64,000 bases of DNA from Whitmania pigra (taxonomy: Eukaryota > Annelida > Clitellata > Hirudinida > Haemopidae), in contig JAJTWR010000458.1 of assembly GCA_021613335.1 (NCBI GenBank), forward strand, positions 273,501 to 337,500. Reading direction: 5' to 3'. The notes beneath the pieces were generated by a model. It was not told the origin of the DNA. It searched no databases and saw only the letters and a list, made by a program, of their open reading frames with translations. Positions 29,932 through 41,900 of this stretch are shown in pieces. Every line of letters begins with the position of its first letter. Within the stretch, counting starts at the first letter, position 1. The translations under genes were made by a program, and so were the position numbers.

Positions 29932-32025
29932 GGGGCCGTTCACATATTATATAACGCAAAAATGTCAATTTTTTACCCTCCCCCCTCATATAACGTTATG
30001 TAACATTTGTGGGAACCATCCCCCCTCAATATTACATAACAAACCTGTGTACGCCCTCTCCCCCCCCATTGTAGGTTCTCACTAAACATAACTTTTAGAC
30101 AAACACGGTATATTAGTACTAGTAAAATTAAAAATCGTTTTTTCTATATTAAACAACACATGCTTTCAACGTTAGTTAAGTTAAAGTTTGTACAGTTCAC
30201 TCCCATGGCAAACAACTGTCCTCCACAGTAGGGAATCCAGATGACAGAGTAGCCTCTGGACATGATTGCAGCCCAGATATGTCAACGTATTCCTCGTCCA
30301 TCCATTCTGCATCTTCTGACATCCCTTTAAAACAACCAGTATTTTTTCATTTAATACCCTGCATGCCATTTAAATATTTAAATTTTAAGTAATGGATTAA
30401 TTAAATCTGTAGTTTAAACTGATAGAAATGTTAAAGAGTTAACAGATACATTTATGTATTAAAATCTAATTATGTAATATAATAATATAATATATGACAA
30501 CGTAATCCAACCATGTATAATTCACAGGTCCTGCATATCAATATTTCAACATTTATACATTGATACATTTATAAGGTCACATTTTTGGCAATATATGTTA
30601 ATTCACACAACAAATCTAAAGTGTTTCAAGGTCATACCTTCTGCAATTATAGCCATCAATTCCCGTTGTCTCCTTGCTGCTATACGCACTGGCCTTGTGT
30701 GTGGGATGTCATTCACTTTCACTCGAGGATGCACTTCCTTCTTGTGCTGGGTCACCATAACTACTGAAGGAAAATACATTTTGCGTTCTACTTTGCGTAG
30801 TACATTGCAAGTTCTACTGGTTATCTGATCTTTAACAGTTGGGCAGCAAGCATCATATGGAATACTGAATAGGCTCATGCCGCCATAACCAGCTGGTTCC
30901 AATCTGACAGACAGTCTTTGAAAGAGCGTCAAATAATTGCACTGTTCATCATCTGCAGCTGCTAGACTCAAACCTTTGGAATTGTCGACACACAGTGGAA
31001 ATTCACTTTTTCCATATCAATGTTGATTGTTTCTCCGGCTGCATTCAGATGAGATCCAAAAACATCAAATGGCAATATTATTCCAGCCAAAAAACGACTT
31101 ATGGGCGCCATGCGTCGTTCAACCGGATTATATGCACTTCTGCCAGGAGCCTGTGTCGATATGAATAAGGCATCCAACCTGAGATGCTTAAAGTTAGCGC
31201 ACGCAAAATTAATTGTTTCTCGGTATCAGGGATTTTCATCGGGGCCTCCGTCTACTAATATCACCAGAACTGGTTTCACCTGGCCGTTGTCCTTGTGTAA
31301 CAGCTGATGGAATGATGACACATGTTGATATAAATGTCTCAGATCAGCAGCATGTGTGGCAGCAATGCTGAAATCATGCTTTCCACTACGAATTCCAATA
31401 AACGTCGATCCAGAATAGCCTACTGCCTTTTCAAGTCTTCCTTCACTAATGACAAGCCCAGCAATGACACTTGGTGTCAACTTGTGGCCAGCAGCAACTA
31501 CAAAATTATGTTCTGGCAGAATGATTTGATATTCCATGTTCATGACCACAGTTGACTGTTTATTCGCTGCAGGCAAACCTAAAGGAACCTTAGCCCTGTC
31601 GTCCTGACTTATGCAAGCAACTTCCTGCGGCCCAAGCAAACTGCAAAGCTGTAAAAGCGATTCATGAGTAGCTCTTGCAAACTTAGTATCAGCATGATGT
31701 CTATGTTCGCTATTTTCATCACGTCGAAGTTTTACGTTGACTGTGTTTACATGCCTTTTTCCTTCAGTTGTCACCCAGCTGCGTGGAATTAAACGAAGGT
31801 ATGTCCCAGACCGACTCAGATTGAAACCTATTTCTTTTAACTCACGTGACATATCGTCAAGTAGTATGTGAGCTATTTATAGTGTGTTCTATAATATATA
31901 ACTGCTCGTCCTTTTTTGAAATTGTTGTATAACATCTGCTCAGATCTCCCCCAATATAACAAAAATAACAAATTTCCATACACCCCCCTTCCCCCTTCGA
32001 CGTTATATAATATGTGAACGGCCCC
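29932..32025 (-). mobile_element. DNA transposon with perfect 25-bp TIRs, superfamily unassigned
   Basis: The two ends (29932-29956 and 32001-32025) are identical 25-bp inverted repeats beginning GGGGCCGTTCACATATTA. Subterminal ATATAACGTTATGTAAC-like and C-rich motifs lie just inside. The minus strand between them encodes a DDE-like transposase with inactivating changes. Flanking trinucleotides are TTG and TCG, so no exact target duplication is visible. The GG-rich ends might fit a Zator-type element, but this is a guess. The perfect TIRs suggest recent movement despite the coding damage. Confidence 0.85.
30181..31852 (-). pseudogene. Decaying transposase of the 2.1-kb transposon
   Basis: An ATG at 31852 starts a 208-codon frame ending at an in-frame TGA (31226-31228) after VILVDGGPDENP. 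The same frame then continues with YRETINFACANFKHLRLDAL and STQAPGRSAYNPVERRMAPI to a stop at 30968. Single-base decay of an Arg codon (CGA to TGA) would explain the first stop. The reading frame then shifts, and the C-terminal part continues from about 30970 to 30603 with further pieces to about 30181. The D in VDGGPDE and the NPVE motif look like parts of an RNase-H-fold DDE/D catalytic site. Not assigned to a named family; inactive as it stands. Confidence 0.7.
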
Positions 32026-32933
32026 TCGCTCTGACTCTGTGCATGCAGCACCAAGTAAATTAACCAGTTACTATTGCTATTATTATTATACTGAGCCAAT
32101 TCTAAATGGTGCTTGCGGAGGAAATTCAGTTTACCAACTGTGTGATCTCCGACACATACGGAACGTAATGAATTAGAGCCTAATCTATGCCCGTGTTCTT
32201 CTAGTCTCCTATGAACGGCTTACTTTCTATATATATTTCGCGAAGGTATGTCGTAAGTATTTAAAGTTTTATTAATTTCTAATTTTTCTTTGCCAAGTAA
32301 ATTCTCACGAATTTTATCATTATTTAATTTTATTAGTGTCACTACTTTGCGCTAACGGAGGAATCCACACGACCAAGCAAACCTTCTATGATCAAAATCA
32401 TCAGAGGCAAAATTTCACACGTTGCAGGTTACCAGGCACTCACCTCCATCATTCGACCATTCTTAAATGGAGCTCAAATGGTGATCATGTAAAGTTCCAC
32501 TCTTATTAGCAACTGCGTTATAGTTACAATTTGTGCGATTGTTAACGATTCAATGAGGTATCATTTTTGTTGTTTTGCTCATGAGATTTTGCATTAGCAT
32601 AAATTACAAACACATTCTGTTTTTATAGTAATTTATTAGTAATACCTGACTTACAAAATATTGTCAGAAACGACAAAGGAAGTAGAAACATAATTGAAGC
32701 CTTAGCCATGAAACATGTTATTTGGAATGGAAGCCAGAAAAATTCCAAGTAAAATATTTAATTTTTTTGTAATTTTACTTTACAACTTAAGCTACTTAGA
32801 AATGTAATAATACTCTCATATCTGGCAAAACAATTCAAAATAAACTCTTCGCAATGCCCTCATGATGTGGAATTGTATATCCTAATTCACGATCACTTGT
32901 TACAAAAAGTTACGAGAGCGTTGTGTTGTAAAA
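32026..32933. other. Intergenic DNA 3' of NPC1
   Basis: AT-rich spacer that should include the NPC1 3' UTR near its right end. No other feature is recognised. Confidence 0.4.
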
Positions 32934-35900
32934 TCATCTTCCATCATAGACGACTCGAGGGTCGTCCGACTCGTGTTCTCGAGGGGAGTCAAGATCGCCA
33001 TTGAGTAACTTTGTATCTCTCTTCACTCGAGCCATGTTGACAGGGGGTCCTGTGGAAGCATTAATAATAATAATAATAATGTTAATAATAATAACAATGA
33101 TAATAATGATAATAATAATAATAATAATAATAATAATGGTAATAATAATAATAACACAAATCACAATAATTTTCAAATTAGCAAATGAGGTAACAAACCA
33201 CAATAACTGAGTAGGACAGGCAGGAATATGAGGCCGTGAAGTGCTCCAAAGAGCACGATTCCGAGGTACATTCGGAAATAATAAACCTGGAAGAGTTGAG
33301 ACTTGGAAAAGGCCAACACTACGATCCCTCCAAGCTTTGTCAACGTTATGCCACTGAGAACCTTTAATTTCAAGAATGATAAGATGTATTTATCCACTAA
33401 TTGTTAATAATTTATTTCACTTTTTAAGGTCTAGACTTATTGAATCAAAACAACTTAATAAAGAATCTAGCTAATAAATATGAAATAATTTAATCAAGTT
33501 TAATCTGATTTTAAACCAGTTGAACAAATATGAAAGACTCACAGAGCTTCCCATGTGAACCAAAGCCTCTCTGGCACGTTCCAACCTCGAAGGACGGGAC
33601 GACAAAGCGAACGCACGAGCGATGTGGGAGCAGAACTCGACAGATATTCCCATGCATATGACCACGTTCACTAGCGACAGGGCATTCAGTTCAATCTTCC
33701 AAAACCTCATGAGACCGAACAAGCTAGTCGTTGTCATAGAAACAGTGCCCATGACGATCAAGGCCGTCCAAATGTCGAATCCGAGGAGAACCAGAGTGAC
33801 GATGAATATGGAGAAAGCACATATGGCCAGGTTGACAGCCGAGTTATAACCGATGTCGAGGTACTGATCGTAGAAGATGTAGAAGACGCTAAACAACAAA
33901 AACGTGCAAATTGAGGGCATGTTGCATTCACTAATCATGTTCATAGCAAACTCAACCTGTAGGGAAAAACTTTTCTTGAAAGGCTGATGCCATTTTGAGG
34001 AGTTTCAGGGGCTGAAGAATTTGAAAAGACGACTTTTGTGATGTTGTCGCCGAGCTCGCGAGCGTATCTGAGAGCTCCGATAAAATCTCTTGAGTTGTTG
34101 AGAACTCTGTGGAATGTCATAAAGTAAGTGGCTCCAACCTTTGTCCTGTTTCCTACCTTTGTCACCTTCACAGCTGAACCATAGGCACCATGACCTCTGT
34201 AGATTGATTCTCCAAATCAAATTTGATAAACTATACTCATTTATTTAGTAACTTAATTAAAACAGTGATTACAGTTTCATTCTATTAAATAAAATGAATT
34301 AAGTATTTGATGTGAAATCAGATCCTGTGCTATTCTTGAAGGTAAAATGAGTCGCACTTCCTGGAACTTCCGAAGACATTAAAATAATTAGTAATCACTA
34401 CAGTTATATAGAAATTGCAGCTAATTGCTTGCTTGTAATAATATTAATTTAATTCCTTGTGTCGTGCAGCTTATTTGTAATTACCCATCAAGAGTAAATA
34501 AAAATACTGATGGTAGTAATAGTTGATTATTAGAAAGCCAACCCTTTCGGACAGGTCTCGCACGGATTGTCGTTGAGAAACCACAAAATGAACTTTTCAA
34601 ACGAGTCTCCGACGGGCCTTTTCTGCTTTTCACTTCGAGTCACGTTGCACTTCGTGCAGTTCGTGCTTATCACTATCGACGAAGATGACGACCATTAATG
34701 CCTTTTAGTTGATGTGCATGATATCTCTTGATTATCATTTTATTTTTAATATTGAATTGACCTGCGTAATATCTCTTGGGCATGTTAGAAACTAGAAAAC
34801 ATTTGCAAACAAATTTTAAAATTTCTTTCAACGAACCAGTGGATCTGCAGAAGGTTCCATTGTTTTGAAACTGTCTGCAACAGGGACTTTTGGTTGAAAT
34901 CCAATCGAAATAATCGTCAATCCAAGATGACGGAGGAGTCGAGATGTAACTACTGTTAACAAGAAAAGGAATGACCGTAACTAATCACCATCCTAGAATA
35001 TTTATTTATTACACCATATATTGACTCTAGCAATTGACGAATAATGCACTATTCAGTGAATGAACTTTAAACAGTGAAACAACAGTTCTCTCACCACTTA
35101 GGTTGCTTGGCAGCGGCCGAGACCTGGGCAAGGAGAGAATGTTCCGAGCATCCCGCGTAACCACAAACTTTGTTTTGGTTTTCGACCGTCGAGTAGTCGT
35201 AGTCGTGGCCGACAACAAAATAAACTGGTGACCCTGCAGACAGATACTTCTCCATGGCCTCAAAATATCTCAGTGCATACGAATCCTAAACATCGTTTTT
35301 ATTTTAAATACAATTAGTTTCGAGCGAGGAACTGAGAAGCGTTTCAATGCATACTTCGGGCAAGGACAGTTTGGAGTCCAGTCCAATTTCAACTTTGTGC
35401 GTAACAGCTACGCACAAGCAGAACCAGGCAGCAAAAATGGTTATCTGAAAGTGCAATAATAATTCGTCATTTGATGTAAATACTTCACATTGCCACACAA
35501 ATGCTCGAAAGAAAACTTATTAAACTATGTTAAACATACCACTAAGGGTCTGACGAGAGTGCTGAGGAGGAATTTGGACAACTTTTCCTCAACAAACATG
35601 TAAACAGCTCCGTGCGTTGGTGCAGCAATTATCAAAGGTTCATCTTCATTATCATCGTCATCATCGCCATCCTCAATGGCGGCATCATTTTCAAACTTCT
35701 CTTTCGGCTTACAGGAAGGAATGCAACAGCACACGTCAGGCCTATTGTCCTACAAAAAGAAATTAATATTAAATGTTTTTCTAAGTTACTTCAACATCAA
35801 CCAATCATTTCCAAATCTTACAAGTTGTCTGTTGGCATCAAAAGTCATGAGGCTGACAAAACAGGAAATCTGAAGAATGAAATCAAAGAGCACAGCCAGT

Positions 35901-38900
35901 GCAGCATAAAGACTGAACACCCTCACTGCTGGCATTGGAGTCAGTGCACCTGTGAAGGTATTTGTTATGCTTATTAGCTTTTACTTCAACAAATCAACAT
36001 CCATTTCTGAAAATTCAAAACTTGCCCAGGAAGAAAGCAAGAGATTCGGACAAACTGGTGAGCAACATGCTCGGACCCACTTTTCCAACCACTTTTGCAA
36101 CCATTTCCTCGACGACGTCCTCCTCTCTCTTTTCCAACCTCTGAAGAAACATTTTTGCAAATTTACTATTCCGAAACTCCTGCTCGCCATAAACAAAGCT
36201 CAATGTTATTTTTAGAAGAAGTACCTGAAAAGCCTGGACGAGTATGAAGATGTTATCGACGCCCACCGCAAGGACGAGAAATGGAACGACTTCGATTATG
36301 ATGAGAGTCGCGGGAATCTGCATGAAGCTGAAGAAGCCGATGCTCGATGAAACGGACAAAAGGACGATCAGAACTCCTGCAAGTCCGAGAGAAACCTTCA
36401 TGTCCACCTGAAAATAAATGTCGAAAAAATATTTCTGATGTTCAAATGTCAAATGAAGATGACTTGGATGGAAATGGAAAATTTGATGGCGATAAAATGC
36501 AAATCCTGGCTTTGATACTATGACTGGCCCCAGAAACAATGAAATTCAATAAAGATAAAGAGCTCATTCGATGAGTTAGGGATTAAAATAATTTTTTAGA
36601 TGTCAAGAATAGTTAATTAACACAATTTTAAAATAAAATTCTAAAAAATTACAAATAACTTCAGATCCAGATTTGAAGTCACTCACCCAAGAAAATGCAT
36701 TATTAATATCGCATCTAAATAATCTCAACATTTATCACAACAATTACTCAACTTTAAATTGGTGCAATCATTAACAATCAGAAATCGTCTGAAATTATTA
36801 TTATTATTATTATTCAAATTATTTAGAAACACTGATTGACATGAAAATAGGTGACAAGAAATAATTGGCACAAGAAATAATTGACGAGAAAATAACTGAC
36901 ATGCAATTAAGTCTTAATGCGGGAATCGTTTCAACTCACAAAAAACGTTGAGCACTTGCGATAGGATCCCAGCGTCAGAGAAACGTAAGCGAACATGACG
37001 AGGTAGCTGATGATGATCGTCGCCACATCCGATTTACTTTCTCTTCCAATTTCGTCTTCAATTGATCTCTGGAACACCAAAAAGACATTGAAATAGAATG
37101 TTATAGCAGAGGAAAATAATACCAATAATTATTTCTTTAATTGTTTATAAGCACAAATTAAAGTGCGATTAGGTCACTAACACAAGCTGAATTAATGAGA
37201 AAGATTAAAAACTAAAACAAACAAAATAATAAATATGGAGAGTGAGTCACTCACAGCTAAACAATTAACTAATTAGCTTAACCAAGCTAATAATAATTCA
37301 AATTGAGCATGTGTTGCATGCACACTTACGTGGTAAAAGAATATAATAAGATATAATAAAAAGAATTACAAAACAACTTAACCTCTGCCGAGTAGTAAAC
37401 AGTGATGATGTCGCTGCTGTATGAATGCAGGAAGTTGAGGAATGCCTTCTCCCAAGCTAGGGCCTTTTTTTGAAACGTGTCATCCTTTTTGTTGTTGACG
37501 ACGAATGTCACCACGAGAGCAGTTGAGTTCAGGTATTCGTCATCTTGAAATAGATAAAAATTATACATGATAATTATGCAGCTCTTTTTGGTCAAGCTTT
37601 TATTTACAGAAGGACATAATTATTCAAAGCGTTAAAAGTCAAGAAAATTAAATTACTTGGGAATCCTCCAAAAACAACTTGAGGGTTGATAGTGCCCCCA
37701 AAATCTCCAAAACATGAGAGACCAAGGCCATTAGCATAACTTGTATCATTGATGGTTGTAGGGTTTCTGAAGAAAGGATTGAGATTGAAGCAATGAAAAC
37801 AAACACAATTACACTTATCAAATATTTGCATAACAATCTGACTAGAGTTGCATGTATTAAAAAATATCGATATATCAAATGTCGGGTCAGTCCATTGGTA
37901 CCAAAATCTTATTATAAAATTACTAATATGACATACCAATATTTTTATAACTTGTTTTGCATTTAAGGAACAACTACAAAATGGAAGTGTTCAAAAATTG
38001 TTTCTCCTTTGAAACAAAAGTTTGTCTGCATACCTCTGTAGATAAGTTGCTAAAATAGCCACAATCACAAATCTCAATGATAATTATTATTATTTCTTAA
38101 AAATTTAGTATATTTTCCTTGCATAAGGAATTGTTTTAAAGTCAACTTCGGTATTTCTTAATTTGGAACATGTAATACAGTGCAAACCTTTTTGAGACCT
38201 TGTAAAATAGACACCAAATTTTATGTCAACATCAACATCAAGACAATGCAAGCAATAAGACTCAAGTACAGGAGAATAAAGAAAAAGTTATTAACTAGGT
38301 AGGCTGATGTTTGCAGCAAATCTTAAAATTTTTAACTTATAGAGAACTTGAAGTCATTGTAATGGCTGAGGCTTCGTGCTGCGGCAAGCTTTGAAATATC
38401 AGGCCATAAGTTTGCAGTTTGAAGATGAAAAGCAAAAGTGGTGGAAGTCCACTGTATCGGGGTATGTGGAAAGCTATAAAATCACGACGCCTAAGATGTG
38501 CACCGACGGCATAATAGATATTGTTAAATAAAGCATAAATAACAATTAATTAAAATATTATTGCTAAACAAATTATATTAATATCGGTCATATTTATAAT
38601 ATTTAGAATCTTCTAATCCTTCAAAATTGCTCCTTAAAATATAAAAATATCTATGCATATTACATTATACAGTGCATTTCTATGACTGAATTTCATTTTT
38701 AATATTTGGACCACTAATTTTTCCAACCCATAACGAATGGACCTTCTAACTAAACTGAAGCAAATCCACATAAATAAAAATGATCCTTTGTTGGAATTGG
38801 CAAATATTTTTGGGGATGCATCGCTTGAAAAATGGTTGCAATGTGGCTTCGGCGACTTGATGCGCAAATGCTTATTAGAACTTTTCAGAGGATGGAGTTT

Positions 38901-41900
38901 CAAAGAACTTGATGAAAAGGGAGGTTTGGGTGATAATAAGCCAATACTTGCAACATATATGGCTATTTTGGATGGTGTTATTCCACCCATGCAAAATTTC
39001 ATGGACGGAAATTCTAAACCCACTTCTAAGCATTATAATGACGCAGAGGCTGTCGATAAGCTAATATGCAACATTATAAATCCCCTATTTGCTTTAGTTA
39101 GTGAAAATCCCCACGACATAGAAATGATGTCGAACGTTTTTCTCAAAGCCACTTTTCATGCTAGTGAGGCGACCATAAAAGATAATGATTATGTCTTTTC
39201 AAAGTATCTTTCTCGATGCTTGTGTCTTTTCTTTAGGCCATTTTGCTTTGTTGGAAGTCACACTATAATGGCATTTATTGTCATATTAGGTCGAAAAATG
39301 ACTAACACATGGTTTTATGCAACTTTTGATTCCAATATTTTTCTTGCGATAAGGTATGCATTATCGAGAAATTGTGAGAAAATGTGTCCTTATGTAGATA
39401 ATCTGAAAAAACTCTACATTGATTTGGATCTCGAAAAACAAATTGAAATGAGAGATCCAACATGGAATCAGTTGATGGAAACTCAAGACATGTTCCAAGG
39501 ACAGAATTTTGCACTGGCATTGCAAACTGTATCAAATGTCATTAGCCAGAAAGATGTACCTGCCCAGAAATTTATTCAGAGTGGTGTTTTTCCAAAGTTT
39601 AACTCTATTTTATGTGGTCCATATGAAATTGGAGAACAATCATTGGTACTTAAGTCTTTTCTTAAAGTTTTTTTAAAATTCGGGGAAGAACCTGACAGCT
39701 GCTACTCATGGAACAGTAGCCTCTTTGAATGTTTGGTTCAATTAATTAAGGTAACCATGGAAAGTTATGTTTATCTTATAAAAAGCTTTGAAGATAGTAC
39801 AAAAGTGCATAGTACTTTTCTTTCAAACTTCGAACCGATTCAAAAGGAAATTATAACAGCACTGAACATGCTACATTCCCTTTATGTTTTGAATACCGAT
39901 TGGTACCAATGGCTTGATATTGCGGAAGAAAGCAGCATAATTGACAAAAATGTATTTGGGTCCTACGATTTCACAAAGTGTTTGGATGAAGAGCTGAATT
40001 GTAGCAATGGAAGATTGCCTTGGTTTATCGATATGGTGAAGCTATGTCCTGCAGTCACACCAATGAGCCGCAGGATAAAAATGTTTGAGAAATCATTACC
40101 AGAAGAAAGAGGTGAAAAAACTTTTGAAATATCAAGAAAAAATGTACTTAGAGATATTCTTGAAATTTTCCAAAAACACAAAAAACATTTTTCCGATCAA
40201 TGGACTTTCACGTTCAAAGATGAAATTGGAACAGGCCCTGGAGTTACAAGAGAGGCTTATTCTATTTTATCTCGAGAACTACAAAGGCACGACATCAATC
40301 TCTGGCAAGGGGTACCAGTAGAAAGATCAGGAACGTTGTATACCCATTCACCCACTGGCTTTCTACCCAAGAAAACAAAAAAAAACGGACCATTTAAATT
40401 TTTGGGACAAATTTTAGCAAAAGCCTTCATGGATAGTCAATTACTTGATATCCCAATAAGTGACGAATTTTTTATACGACTGACGACAAACAGACGGCCC
40501 CATTTGAGAAAGGAATACTTTGATTTACTCAAAACATTCCCAATGCTAAAATCACTCTTCAAACAAATTCTTCCAGTTAAAAGAAAAATAGAGTCCATAA
40601 GATCTCAGATCAGTCTTTCTGAGCATCAAAAGCATGAAATAATCAGCAATCTGACTTTCGATGATGGCAGTTCATTCGACGACCTGTGCCTTAATTTCAC
40701 TGTTCCAGGGACAGATGTCGAACTGATGGAAGGAGGACGTGAGGTTATACTTTCTCCTCATAACATCGATTTATATTTAGAGAAATTATGTGCTCGTAAA
40801 GTTCAAATGGAACCCAAAGATCAATTTAAAGCTATCAGACGAGGATTTGACCAAGTTTTGTCTCTTGAAAAAGTTGAAGTATTTTTACCACACGAACTAA
40901 AATGGTTAATTTGTTGTGACCAATTCAAAAGATGGACTATGGACGAACTACTGAAATATTGCGTCTATGAAGATTCACAATCAGTTCGATTTCTATTCCA
41001 GTGTCTGGCCTCATTTGATATTGACAATCAGAAAATGTTTTTGAAGTTTGTTACTGGAATGACTGGTTTGCCATTTGGAGGTTTGCGTGCATTAGAAAAT
41101 CGTCTAACCATCTCTAGAATGAGACATGATCAACCGGATTCTACTTTTCCGAGCGTGGCAACATGTTCTAACCATTTGTTTTTGCCAGATTATAGCAGTT
41201 TGAATGTAACCAGGCAAAAACTTCTGTATGCCATTTATGAAGGAACCGACTCATTTCAAATCATTTGATTCATCCAGCAATGTAACAATTTATATTCATT
41301 AAGTAGTTTTTAAATAAATAAAATAAATTTCTTTAAATGCAATCAGTCAAAAGGATGAACAAAATATAATTATTAAATAAAGGTTATTATAAATTCAAAG
41401 GAATAGTGATATTAAGTCCTAGAACTTGAATCAAGACCGGAAATCTATCGCAGGTCATGAACTTTTTTAGGAGGTTCATAGAACATGAGGACCCCTGTAA
41501 GTGACTACATCAAGTAGAACAGGGGTTCCCAATCGGGGGATGGCAAAACTTAACAGGAAAAAAGATAACGACTCTTTCTTAAGTTACCCAGCTTACCTCG
41601 AACAGATGTCGATATGACTGAGGTAATCCGCACCTTCTTTCGTCCGGTGAAGGCTTTTGTTGCTGTTCTGGAAGTAATTTAGGATCGAAAAAACTGTGCA
41701 GTTGTCGTTATCGGGATGCAGAGGTGTGAAGCAAATGTCTTCCAAAGAAACTTTTGCATCTCCAGACTCCTCAATACTTCCTTTCAAGTTTGCAATGCTT
41801 CTTTGCAACCTCAGGACCTCCTCTAAGACCTCCAATTTGAGGGCAGGCCCCAAAATCCAATCATCAAATGGTCCATCATGAGAGATCCATTTGGACTGAT

